Assembly: GCF_000221045.1 (NCBI RefSeq)
Contig: NC_015856.1
Span: 2,558,542-2,622,541, forward strand
Source: Collimonas fungivorans Ter331
GTDB taxonomy: Bacteria; Pseudomonadota; Gammaproteobacteria; Burkholderiales; Burkholderiaceae_D
Reading direction: 5' to 3'
Length of the DNA: 64,000 nucleotides
Of the stretch, positions 9,752 through 21,700 are shown piece by piece; positions within the stretch are counted from its first letter, which is position 1; every line of letters starts with the position of its first letter. The notes below the pieces were generated by a model that saw only the letters and a list, made by a program, of their open reading frames with translations, had not been told where the DNA came from and made no database searches. The position numbers and the translations under genes are program-made.

Positions 9752-12700
9752 AGCACGATCTCCTCGAGTTGAATGGTGGCGCTGGCCAGGTGGGCCAGGG
9801 TCGGCGCGTTGAAGATCATCTGCACGTCGGCCTGGAGCTGTTTTTCGCTCATGTTGTGGATCAGCTGGATCGCCAGCGCCGAGTGGCCGCCGAGTTCGAA
9901 GAAGTTATCGTGGCGCCCGACCCGTTCGACCCCGAGCAGCTCGCCCCAGATCGCCGCCAGCGCCTGTTCCGTCGGACCGGCAGGCGCCTCGTAACCCTGT
10001 TGCGCCGCGCCCTGCCCGTCCGGCGCCGGCAAGGCCTGGCGGTCGAGCTTGCCGTTGGCGGTCAGCGGCAATGCCGCCAGGGTCACGTAGGCTGCCGGCA
10101 GCATGTAGTCCGGCAGCTGCTGGCTCAACTGTGCGCGCAGCTCGCCCGGATCGGGAGCCGCCACGGCGGGATCCGGCACCACGTAAGCCACCAGCCGCTG
10201 GTCGCCGGGGCTGTCTTCGCGCGCCGTCACGGCTGCCTCGCGTATACCAGGCAACAGGACCAGCCTGGCCTCGATCTCGCCGAGTTCGATGCGGAAACCG
10301 CGGATCTTGACCTGGAAGTCGTTGCGGCCCAGGTATTCGATCGTGCCGTCCTGGCGCCAGCGGCCCATATCGCCGGTCTTGTACATGCGCGCCGCGGCCG
10401 CGGCTGCGAACGGATCGTGGACAAACCGTTCCGCCGTCAATTCCGGCCGGTGCAGGTAACCGCGCGCCACACCGGCGCCGCCGATGTAGATTTCCCCGGC
10501 CACACCCAGCGGCACCGGCTGACGGTGCGCATCCAGCAGGTAGATGCGGGCGTTCGGCATCACGCTGCCGATCTGCGGGATGTCGCCGGCGACCGGTCCG
10601 CATGCCGCGTCGACGCTGCACTCGGTCGGCCCGTACATATTGAAGAAGCTGATGCTCTCGACCGCGGCCAGGGTGCGCCAGGTGACCGCATCGATCGCTT
10701 CGCCGCCCAGCAGCAGCTTGCGCAGCGTATGTCCTCGTTCCTGCGGAAAACCCGCAGCCAGCATCATGCGCAACTGCGACGGCGTGCATTCCATGGCTTC
10801 GATGGCGTGTTTTTCGATGAAACCGAGCATTGCATCTGCGCTGAGGCGGGTGTTTTCCGGAACGAGGAAAACCGTGCGCCCCATTGCCAGCTGGCCCCAG
10901 GCTTTGACAGCCATGTCGAAACCGAACGATGAATTCCAGGCAATGCGGCGGCAATCTGGCTGCAAGCCGTGGATGCGTTCTTCCAGTCCGTGCAGGAAGG
11001 TCAGCACGTTGCGGTGTTCCACCATCACGCCTTTGGGCGTGCCGGTAGAGCCAGAAGTGTAGATGACATAAGCCAGGTGCGAGGCGTCCAGGCCAACTGC
11101 GCCGGGATCGGGATTGTGCGTCGGCGCCGCGGCCCAGGGCGATTGCTGCCACGCCGTGCCGTCCAGCACCAGCGCCGTGCAGCCTTGCGGCAGGCGCAGC
11201 CGATCATGCAGCCGTGCCTGGGTCAGCAACACGGCCGGTGCGCCGTCTTCCAGCATGTGCGCCAGGCGCTGGTCGGGATGGATCGGGTCCAGCGGCACAT
11301 AAGCGCCGCCAGCCTTCAGCGTGGCGATCAGCGCCACCGCCAGGTCCAGGCTGCGTTCCAGGCACAAGGCGACGCGGTCGTCGGGCCGCACGCCCAGGCT
11401 GCGCAGGTGGTGCGCCAGCTGGTTGGCGCGGCGGTTCAGTTCGCCATAGCTGAGTGACCCGTCTTCGTATACCAGCGCTATCGCTTCGGGATGTTCGACC
11501 GCCTGCCGTTCAAACAAGGCATGCACCAGCGTGCCGGCGGGATAGGCGCGCTGCTTGTCGTTGAAAGCATGCAGCAGCTGCTCGCGCTCGGCATCGCCGA
11601 GCAGTGCGATCTGCTCGACTGGCTGCCCGTCGTCGTCAGCCATGGCGCGCAGCATCGCTTGCAGGTAACCCCAGTGGCGCTGTACCGTGGCCTGGTCGAA
11701 CAAAGCAGTGGCGTAATTGAACTGGCCGACGATGCGATCGCCGGTTTCTTCCAGGTCCAATGACAGGTCGAATTGCGCGCTGCCGGCGCCGCTGCCGACG
11801 TTTTCGAAACTCAATCCGTCCAGATCAAGGTGCGTCGCGGGCGTGTTCTGCCATGCCAGCCGGACCTGGTAAATCGGGTTGTAGGCCATCGACCGCACCG
11901 GATTGATCGCTTCCACTACCTGTTCGAACGGCAGGTCGCGATGATTTTGCGCCTGCAGGGAGATTTGCCTGGCCTGCGCCAGAAGCTGGCGCACATCGGC
12001 TTGCTGGTCGAGCTTGAAACTGAGCGCCTGGGCATTGACGAAAAAGCCGATCAAAGGTTCCAGCTCGGCGCGGTTGCGGCCAGCCACGGAACTGCCGATC
12101 ACCACCTGCGCCTGTCCGCTGAGCCGCGCCAGCACCGCTGCCCAGGCCGCCAGTACGGTCATGTAGAGGGTGGCGCCATGGCGCTGGGCGAGCGTTTTCA
12201 GGTCGCGGCTGAGTTCTTCGTCCAGCGCCACATCTATCGACGCGCCGCGATAGTCCTGGATCTCCGGCCGCGGCCGGTCCGTCGGCAGGCTGATCAGTCC
12301 GGGAGCGCCGTGCAGCTGCCCTGTCCAGTATTGCAGCTGTTGCCGCAGCAGCGGGCCTTGCAGCCACTGCCGTTGCCATACCGCATAGTCGGCATACTGG
12401 ATTGCCAGCGGCGCCAGCGGATCCGCTTCGCCACGGCGCATGGCCCGGTACAGCGAAGAAAATTCCCGCGCCAGCACACTCAGGGACCAGCCATCGGAAA
12501 TGATGTGGTGCATGGTCAGCAGCAGCACGTGATCGTCGTCGCCCAGGCGCAGCAGGCGGCCGCGGATCAGCGGACCGCGCGCCAGGTCAAACGGCTCGAC
12601 CGCTTCCTGCCGGTAAATCCGCTTCAGCTCGTCGGCGCCGGCGCCTGTAAAATCACTGTGCGTGAGGGCAAAGCCGTGCGGTGCATCGACCACTTGGCAT

Positions 12701-15700
12701 GGCTGTCCATCCACGCTGACGAAGCGGGTCCGCAGTATTTCGTGCCGTTCGACAATGCGATCCATGGCGGCCTGCAGCGCCTTCTGGTCAAGCGCGCCGC
12801 GCAGTCGCAGGGCGCCGGGGATATGGTAGGCGGGACCCGCCTGCGCATCGATCTGCGTGACGTACCACAAGCGCTGCTGGGCATGAGACAACGGCAAGGA
12901 CCTGGAACGATCCGCCGCCGTGATGGCGCTCAAGGTGCTCTGCCCTGCTGTGGCGACTTCACGCGCCAGTTCAGCCAGCTGCGGATGCGTAAACAAGGCG
13001 GCCAGCGGCAGCTCAATACCCAGGCGCTGGCGCAATTGCGAGATCAGGCGCACCGCCAGCAGCGAATGGCCGCCCAGTTCAAAAAAACTGTCCTGGCGGC
13101 CGACGCTTTCGACGCCAAGCAAGTCAGACCAGATCTGCGCCAGCACCTGCTCTGTCTCGCCCGACGGCTCCTCATAGACACGCCGGACGAAGGCCTCACC
13201 CTCCGGCATCGGCAGCGCCCTGCGGTCCAGCTTGCCGCTCGGCGTCAGCGGCAAAGCCTCCAGCGGTACATAAGCCGCCGGCAGCATATAGTCCGGTAAC
13301 TGGGCGCTCAACAAGGTTCGCAGCTGGGCAGGATCCGGCCGCGATGCGGCTGTGTCGGCGACCAGGTAAGCCACCAGGCGCAGGTCGCCCGGTTTGTCCT
13401 CGCGAGCGGTTACCACCGCTTCGCGTATCCCAGCGATGCGCGACAGTTGCGCCTCAATCTCGCCCAGTTCTATGCGGAAGCCGCGGATCTTCACCTGAAA
13501 ATCGTCGCGGCCGAGGAATTCGATGCTGCCGCCTCCACGCCAGCGGCCCAGGTCGCCGGTCTTGTACATGCGCGCTGCCGGATTGTCGGCGAACGGATCG
13601 CGGACGAAACGTTCATCGGTCAGCTGCGGGCGATGCAGGTAACCCCGCGCGACGCCGGCGCCGCCGATGCAGATTTCACCGGCTACGCCCACCGGCGCCG
13701 GCTGGCCGTACGCATCCAGCAGATAGATGCGGACGCCGGCAAGCGGACGCCCGATATTGCCGGCGCCGTCCCGCGGCCCGCACTGCGCGACAGCCGCATT
13801 GATCGTGGTTTCGGTCGGACCGTAGGCATTGTTCAGCGCCGGACGATGGCCTTGGCGTTGCCACCATGCCTCGATGGCCGCCGCGCTTACGGCATCGCCG
13901 CCGATGACGATCTGGCGCAGCTGCGGCGGGATGGCGACATCTGCTTCCTGCGCCAGGCGCTGCCAGAACAATGTGGGCAGGTTGGCGATGGTCAGCCTGT
14001 GCTCCGCACATAGCTGGCACCAGCGTTGCGGATCGGTGATCCAGGCATCGCTGCGCAAGACCAGCGTGGCGCCGTGCAACAACGCGCCGAAGATTTCTTC
14101 CGCCGCGACATCGAAGCTCAGCGCGGAGAATTGCAGCACCCGGTCCTCCGGCTGGAATGCATAGAGCCCGTTCAGGACCGCTGCCTGATGGCTGAGCTGG
14201 CGATGTTCCACCATCACGCCCTTGGGTATGCCGGTGGAACCGGATGTGTAGATAACGTAAGCCAGGTGCGCGGGCTCCAGTCCGATCGCGGCTGGCTCAG
14301 GATTGTGCGTGGGGCATGCGGCCCAGGGCGATTGTTCCCATGGCGTTTCATCTATCGCCACGGTTGCCTTGTCCGGCGGCAGCCGTCCGAGCAGGCTTGC
14401 CTGGGTCAGCAGCACGGCCGGCGCACTGTCTTCCAGCATCTGGGCCAGGCGCTGGCGGGGATGGACCGGGTCCAGCGGCACATAGGCGCCGCCGGCCTTC
14501 AGGGTGGCGATCACGGCCACCACCATGTCGATGCCGCGTTCCAGGCACAGGGCAACCCGGTCATCGGGCCGCACGCCAAGCTGGCGCAGGTGATGCGCCA
14601 ATTGGCTGGCGCGCCGGTTGAGCGCTCCATAGCTTAGTTGCCGGCCCTCATGTTCCAGCGCGACCGCCTCTGGATTTTTGGCTGCCCGTTGCTCGAACAG
14701 CACATGCACCAAGGCGCCGGCGGAATAAGCAAGACCAGAATTGTTGAAGCCATGCAGGAGTTGCGTGCGTTCAGCGTCGCCGAGCAGCGCGATCCGGTCG
14801 ACGGCCTGCTGGTCGTCCGCGACCATGCCGCGCAACATCGCCTGCAGGTACTCCCAGTGGCGGTGCACCGTAGGCGGATCGAACAAGGCCGTTGCGTAGT
14901 TCAGCTTGCCGGCGATATGGCCGGCTACCTCTTCCAGGTCCAGCGCCAGGTCGAATTGCGCGCTCCCGGGCAGGCTGTCCACGCGCTCTACCGACAGGTC
15001 TGCCAAGGCAAGCTTCACCGGTGGCGTGTTATGCCAGGTCAGCATCAGCTGGAACAGCGGATGGTAGGCCATCGAACGTGTCGGATTGAGGGCCTCCACT
15101 ACCTGTTCGAACGGCACGTCCTGCAACTGCTGCGCCCGCAATGCCGTGTTCCTGGCCTGCGCCAGCAAATCCTTAACGCTGGGCGCTCCATCCAGGTCGA
15201 ACTTGAGCGCTTGCGTATTGATGAAAAAACCGATCAGCGGCTCTACCTCGGCCCGATTGCGGCCGGCGTGGGAACTGCCGATCACGACTTGCGGCTGCCC
15301 GCTCAGCCGCGCCACCAGCGCCGCCCAGGCCGCCAGCACAATCATGTACAAGGTTGCGCCATGCCTGCGGCCGAGTTCCTTTAATGCCTGGCTCAGCCCG
15401 GCATCCAGGGCAACCTCGATGCTGGCGCCCTGGTAGTCCTGCAGCGCCGGCCGCGGACGGTCGGTGGGCAGGTTGACCAGTTCGGGGGCGCCGTGCAGCT
15501 GTTTCACGATTGCGCCAAGCTGCTGTTGCAGCAGCGGCCCTTGCAGCCACTGGCGCTGCCAGGCCGCATGGTCGGCATACTGGATCGCCAGCGGCGGCAA
15601 CGGATCCGGCTGGCTGTCGCACATGGCGCGGTACAAGATCGACAGCTCCTGCATCAGCAGGCTCAGCGACCAGCCGTCCGAGATGATGTGATGCATGACT

Positions 15701-18700
15701 ACCAGCAGCACATGATCGTCATCGCCCAGCCGCAGCAGGAGGCCGCGGATCAGCGGTCCTGCGGCCAGGTCGAAAGGTTCGGCCGCCGCCTGTTTGCAGA
15801 GGTTTTCCAGCTCATGCGGGGCAAGGCCTTCAGCATTCTGGTGCGCCAGCAAGAATCCACGTGCAGGCGTTATCAGCTGGGACGGCTGGCCGTCGGTGGT
15901 GACGAAGCAAGTGCGCAATGCTTCATGACGTTCAACAATACGATCCAGGGCGGCCTTCAGGGCTGGCTGGTCAAGCACGCCCCGCAAGCGCAGGGCGCCG
16001 GGAATGTGATAAGCCACGCTGGCCTGGGAATCGACGCGGGCGATGAACCATAGCCGCTGCTGGGCGTAGGACAGCGGCAGCGGGCTGGAACGATCGGCCG
16101 GCGTGATGGCGCTCAGGGTGTTTTGTCCTGCTTCGGCGATCTCCAGCGCCAGTTCGGCCAGCTGCGGATGCGCGAACAGGACTGCCAAGGGCAGTTCGAT
16201 ATCCAGCCGCTGGCGCAGCTGCGAAATCAGGCGGATGGCCAATAGAGAATGTCCCCCCAGTTCGAAGAAATGATCATGGCGGCCGATGCGTTCGACGCCG
16301 AGCAAGTCCGACCAGATCTGCGCCAGTACCTGTTCGACCTCGCCCTGCGGCGCCTCGTAGGCGCGCTGGATGAAGGCGCCTTCTTCCGGCGCCGGCAACG
16401 CCTTGCGATCGAGTTTACCGTTGGGTGTCAGCGGCAAGGATTCCAGCATCACGTACGCTGCCGGCACCATGTATTCAGGCAGTTGCGCCTTGAGTTGCTC
16501 GCGCAGCTCGGCCGGATCAGGAGGCAATGCACCCGACTCAAGAACCATGTAAGCCACCAGGCGCTTGTCGCCTGGACTGTCTTCCCGTGCAATCACCACT
16601 GTTTCGCGTATACCTTCGATGCGCGACAATCTCGCTTCGATCTCACCGAGTTCAATACGGAAGCCCCGTAGCTTGACCTGGAAGTCGTTGCGGCCAAGGT
16701 ACTCAATCGATCCGTCCTCGCGCCAGCGGCCCAGGTCGCCAGTCTTGTACAACCGCTCTTCCGCAACGAATGGATTGTCAATGAATCGTTCCGCCGTCAG
16801 TTCAGGCCGCTGCAGATAACCCCGGGCCACCTGCACGCCGCCGATATATATTTCACCCGCGAGGCCCAGCGGCACCGGCTGACGATGGGCATCGAGCAGG
16901 TAAATTCGGCTGTTGCTAATAGGACGTCCGATCGGCGGCAGGTCTTCCCACGCCTCAGCCGGTCCTTCCAGAATATGCGCGCTGACCACGTGACTCTCGG
17001 TGGGTCCGTAGTGGTTGTGCAGCCTGGCTTGTCCGTGCCTTGTAAACATGCGCCGGATCGCCGGCGTGATCCGCAACTGTTCACCTGCCGTGATCAGGTC
17101 TTGCAGCATCGGCAACGGCTCGGCGCGCTGCGACCACAATTCGCTGAGATTATTGAGCGCAATGTAGGGCAGGAACATCCGTTCGATCGACTCCGCGCCT
17201 AGCCAGTTCGCCAGCGCCGGCAGGTCTTGCCGCAGCGCCTCGTGCAGCAGCACCAGCGTGCCGCCACTGGTCAGGGTCGAGAAGATTTCCTGGAACGCGA
17301 CGTCGAAACCAAGTGCCGCGAACTGCAAGGTCCGCGCCGGTTCCGGCAGCACGCTGCGCTGCCAGCCCAGCAGATTCACCAGGGCGCCATGTGGCATGGC
17401 CACGCCTTTCGGTACACCGGTGGAACCCGAGGTATATATGACATAGGCCAAATGGCCAGGCTGGAGTCCCAGTTCGTCCGGATGCAGGTTGACGGCGGAC
17501 GCAACTAACCATGCCGGACTCTCCTGATCCAACGCGATTGCCGTTGCTGGCATCCGATAAAGCAGCGACTTCTGCATCAGCGCCACTACCGGCTCGCTAT
17601 CCTGCAGCATTTGCGCCAGGCGCTCATCCGGGTAACTCGGATCCAGCGGCACATAAGCGCCGCCAGCCTTGAGCGTCGCCACGATCGCCACCACCATCGC
17701 CAGGCTGCGCTCGACGCAGATCGCTACGCGCGTATCGGGACCGACACCCAGTCCCCGCAGATGCCGCGCCAACCGGTTGGCTTGTTCATTGAGCGCGCGG
17801 TAAGTCAGCTGTTCGCCATCCAGTTCCAGCGCGATCCGTTCCGGATGCGCGGCTGCCTGCTGTTCGAATCCCTCGTGCACCAGTGCCGGCAAGGCGTAAA
17901 TGTGGCGGGTATCGTTGAAACCATGCAGGACGAGGTCGCGTTCCATCGCCGGCATCACGCCGATGGCGTACAGCGGCGTCTGCGGCGCCTGTTCCAGGGC
18001 AAATGCCAATTGTTCCAGCGTCTGTTGCATGTACAGGGCGATATGCTGCGCTGACACAGACTCGTCGACCTGGACCGTCAGTTCAAAGTCGCGGCCGGAA
18101 TCGTCGATGTACAAGCCGAAGGGATAATTGGTGCGGTCGCGGACCCCGAGGAAGCGGACGCCTTCGAGAATTTCCGTTTCATCGGCGCTGGCAACGTGGC
18201 TATGGCGATAGTTCAGCAAGGCCGAGAATAGCGGCGTATTGACCGGCAATCCACTGCAGCGCTGGGCCAGCGCCAGTGAAGCATGTTCGTGGTGCAGCAA
18301 CCCAGTCAACGCCGCATGCACCTGCTGCAAACCTTCCTCGACGCCGCACTCACCTAACTTCACGCGCAACGGCAAGGTATTGATGAACAAGCCGATGGCG
18401 CGATCCGCGCCCGCGCCACTCTGCATGCGGCCGAACAGCACCGTGCCGAACACCACGTCGTCGCGGCCCGTGCATTGGGCCAGCACTTGCGCCCAGGCCA
18501 GGTGGAACAGGCTGGCCGCGCTGAATCCCCGCGTTTTAGCCTGCCGCCGCAGCCGCAGCGCCAGCTCGAAAGGCAGGATCAGTCTGGCCTGTGCAATCTG
18601 GGAACCGTCCCCCTGCACATCCAGCAAACCGAACGGCGCTGTCGGTTCATCGACATCCGCCAGCATCTGCCGGAAGAAATCCTCGTGCTCGGCTTCGCTC

Positions 18701-21700
18701 ACGCCCAGCCTTGCTTGTGCCACAAAATTGCGGAACGGCACAGGCGTAGGAAGCTCGGCCTGCCGTCCCTGCTGTATTAACGCGACCTCTTGCAGCAGCA
18801 GCTCCAATGTAGTGTGGTCCATCACCAGGTGGTGATACCGCAGCTGCAGCAGCCAGCGCCGACGGGCCGCATCGTGGACGGCAAAACCCTGCAGCATGGG
18901 CGCACTGCGCACATCGAGCCGGAAACGGCCGGCATCGGCGTGTTGCTGCAGCTGGGACTGGATGTCGCCCTGCTCCGCTTCGAGCGGCAGCACCTGGACC
19001 ACCAGCGCGGCATGGCGCCAGACTACTTGCACCGGTTCGTCCAATCCTTCCCAGAACACCGCAGTGCGCAGGATGTCATGGCGTGAGATAACCGTGTTGA
19101 GTGCGGCCGTAAAACGATCGAGCCGGTCCTTGCTGTCGAAACCCAGCAAGGTCGGCAGGACATAGGCGTCGCCCTCGGTTTGCAGCAGATGGTGAAACAG
19201 GATGCCTTCCTGCAGCGGCGCCAGCGGATAGATGTCCTGGATATTGGCGACGCCGCCCGGCGTCGCCTGCACAATCCGTGCGATATGCATTTCATTCAAT
19301 GCGGCCAGCGGCAGCATGGCTGGCGTGATGGCCGCGGCGTCTTGCGGGATGCCATTGGCAGGCGGCACGACGTCGCGTTTGCCCAGGCTGGCGGTCTGTT
19401 GGATGGCTGTCGCCAAGGATGACAATTGAGGCTGGGCGAACAAGGAACGGATATCGATGAACCATTCGCGTCGGCGCAGTTGCTCGACAAGCCGGATGGC
19501 CAGCAACGAATGTCCACCCAGTTCGAAGAAATGATCGCGACGGCCGATACGTTCGACGCCGAGCAGTGCCGACCAGATCTGCGCCAGCACCTGTTCAATC
19601 TCGCCCTGCGGCGCCTCGTAGGCGCGCTGGATGAAGACGCCTCCTTCCGGCGCCGGCAGCGCCTTGCGATCGAGTTTACCATTGGGTGTCAGCGGCAAGG
19701 ATCCCAGTATCACGTACGCTGCCGGGACCATGTATTCAGGTAGTTGCGCCTTGAGTTGCTCGTGCAGCTCGGCCGGATCAGGAGGCAATGCACCCGGCTC
19801 AGCCACCATGTAGGCCACCAGGCGCTTGTCGCCTGGACTGTCTTCCCGTGCAATCACCACTGTTTCGCGTATACCTTCGATGCGCGACAATCTCGCTTCG
19901 ATCTCACCGAGTTCAATACGGAAACCGCGTATCTTGACCTGGAAATCGTTGCGGCCAAGGTACTCAATCGATCCGTCTTCGTGCCAGCGGCCCAGGTCGC
20001 CAGTCTTGTACAACCGCTCTCCCGCAACGAATGGATTGTCAATGAATCGTTCCGCCGTCAGTTCAGGCCGCTGCAGATAACCCCGGGCCACCTGCACGCC
20101 GCCGATATATATTTCACCCGCGAGACCCAGCGGCACCGGCTGACGACGGGCATCGAGCAGGTAAATCCGGGTGTTGCCGATAGGACGTCCGATCGGCGGC
20201 AGGTCTTCCCACGCCTCAGCCGGTCCTTCCAGAATATGTGCGCTGACCACGTGGCTCTCGGTGGGTCCATAGTGGTTGTGCAGCCTGGCTTGTCCGTGCC
20301 TTGTAAACATGCGCCGGATCGCTGGCGTGATCCGCAACTGTTCACCTGCCGTGATCAGGTCTTGCAGCATCGGCAACGGTTCGGCGCGCTGCGACCACAA
20401 TTCACTGAGATTATTGAGCGCAATGTAGGGCAGGAACATCCGTTCGATCGACTCCGCGCCGAGCCAGTCGGCCAGCGCCGGCAGGTCTTGCCGCAGCGCC
20501 TCGTGCAGCAGCACCAGCGTGCCGCCACTGGTCAGGGTCGAGAAGATTTCCTGGAACGCCACATCGAAACCGAGCGCCGCGAACTGCAGGGTCCGGGCCG
20601 GCTCCGGCAGCACGCTGCGCTGCCAGCCCAGCAGATTCACCAGGGCGCCATGTGGCATGGCCACGCCTTTCGGTACACCGGTGGAACCCGAGGTGTAAAT
20701 CACGTAAGCAAGATGATCGGGCTGCAACCCCAGTTCCTCCGGGTGCAGGTTGGTAACCGAGGTATTTGGCCACTCCTCCTCATCCAACGCGATTGCCGTT
20801 GCTGGCATCCGATAAAGCAGCGACTTCTGCGTCAGCACCACTACCGGCTCGCTATCCTGCAGCATCTGCGCCAGGCGCTCATCCGGGTAACTCGGATCCA
20901 GCGGCACGTAAGCGCCGCCAGCCTTGAGCGTCGCCACGATCGCCACCACCATCGCCAGGCTGCGCTCAACACAGATCGCCACGTGCGCATCTGGACCGAC
21001 GCCAAGTCCCCGCAGATGCCGCGCCAACCGGTTGGCTTGTTCATTGAGCGCGCGGTAAGTCAGCTGTTCGCCATCCAGTTCCAGCGCGATCCGTTCCGGA
21101 TGCGCGGCTGCCTGCTGTTCGAATCCCTCGTGCACCAGCGCCGGCAAGGCGTAAATGTGGCGGGTATCGTTGAAACCATGCAGGACGAGGTCACGTTCCG
21201 CCGCCGGCATCACGCCGATGGCGTACAGCGGCGTCTGCGGCGCCTGTTCCAGGGCAAACGCCAGTTGTTCCAGCGTCTGTTGCATGAACAGCGCTGTGCG
21301 TTGCGCCGATACCGACTTGTGTATCTCCGCGGTCAGTACAAAGTCCACGCCAAGATCGTCGACATAGAGACTGAAGGGATAACTGGTAAGGTCACGCCCT
21401 CCGAGGTATTCCATGCCTTCCGCGATTTCCATCCGTTCAAGGCCTTGCGCCTGGCTATGCCGGTAGTTCAGCAGCGCCGAGAACAAGGGAATATCGGCCG
21501 GCAGGCTGCTGCAGCGCTGGGCCAGCGCCAGTGAAGCATGTTCGTGGTGCAGCAGGCCGGTCAACGCCGCATGCACTTGTTGCAAACCTGCCTCGACCCC
21601 TCGTTCTCCCAATTGCACTCGTAGCGGCAAGGTATTGATGAACATGCCCATGGCGCGGTCCGCGCCCGCGCCACCCTGCATGCGGCCGAACAGCACCGTG

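Noticed and set aside
6293..9772. Plus-strand open frame of 1159 codons opposite the single-module NRPS
   Set aside because: The minus strand encodes a complete C-A-T module here; the plus frame is His/Gln/Arg-rich with no domain, a typical antisense shadow in GC-rich DNA.
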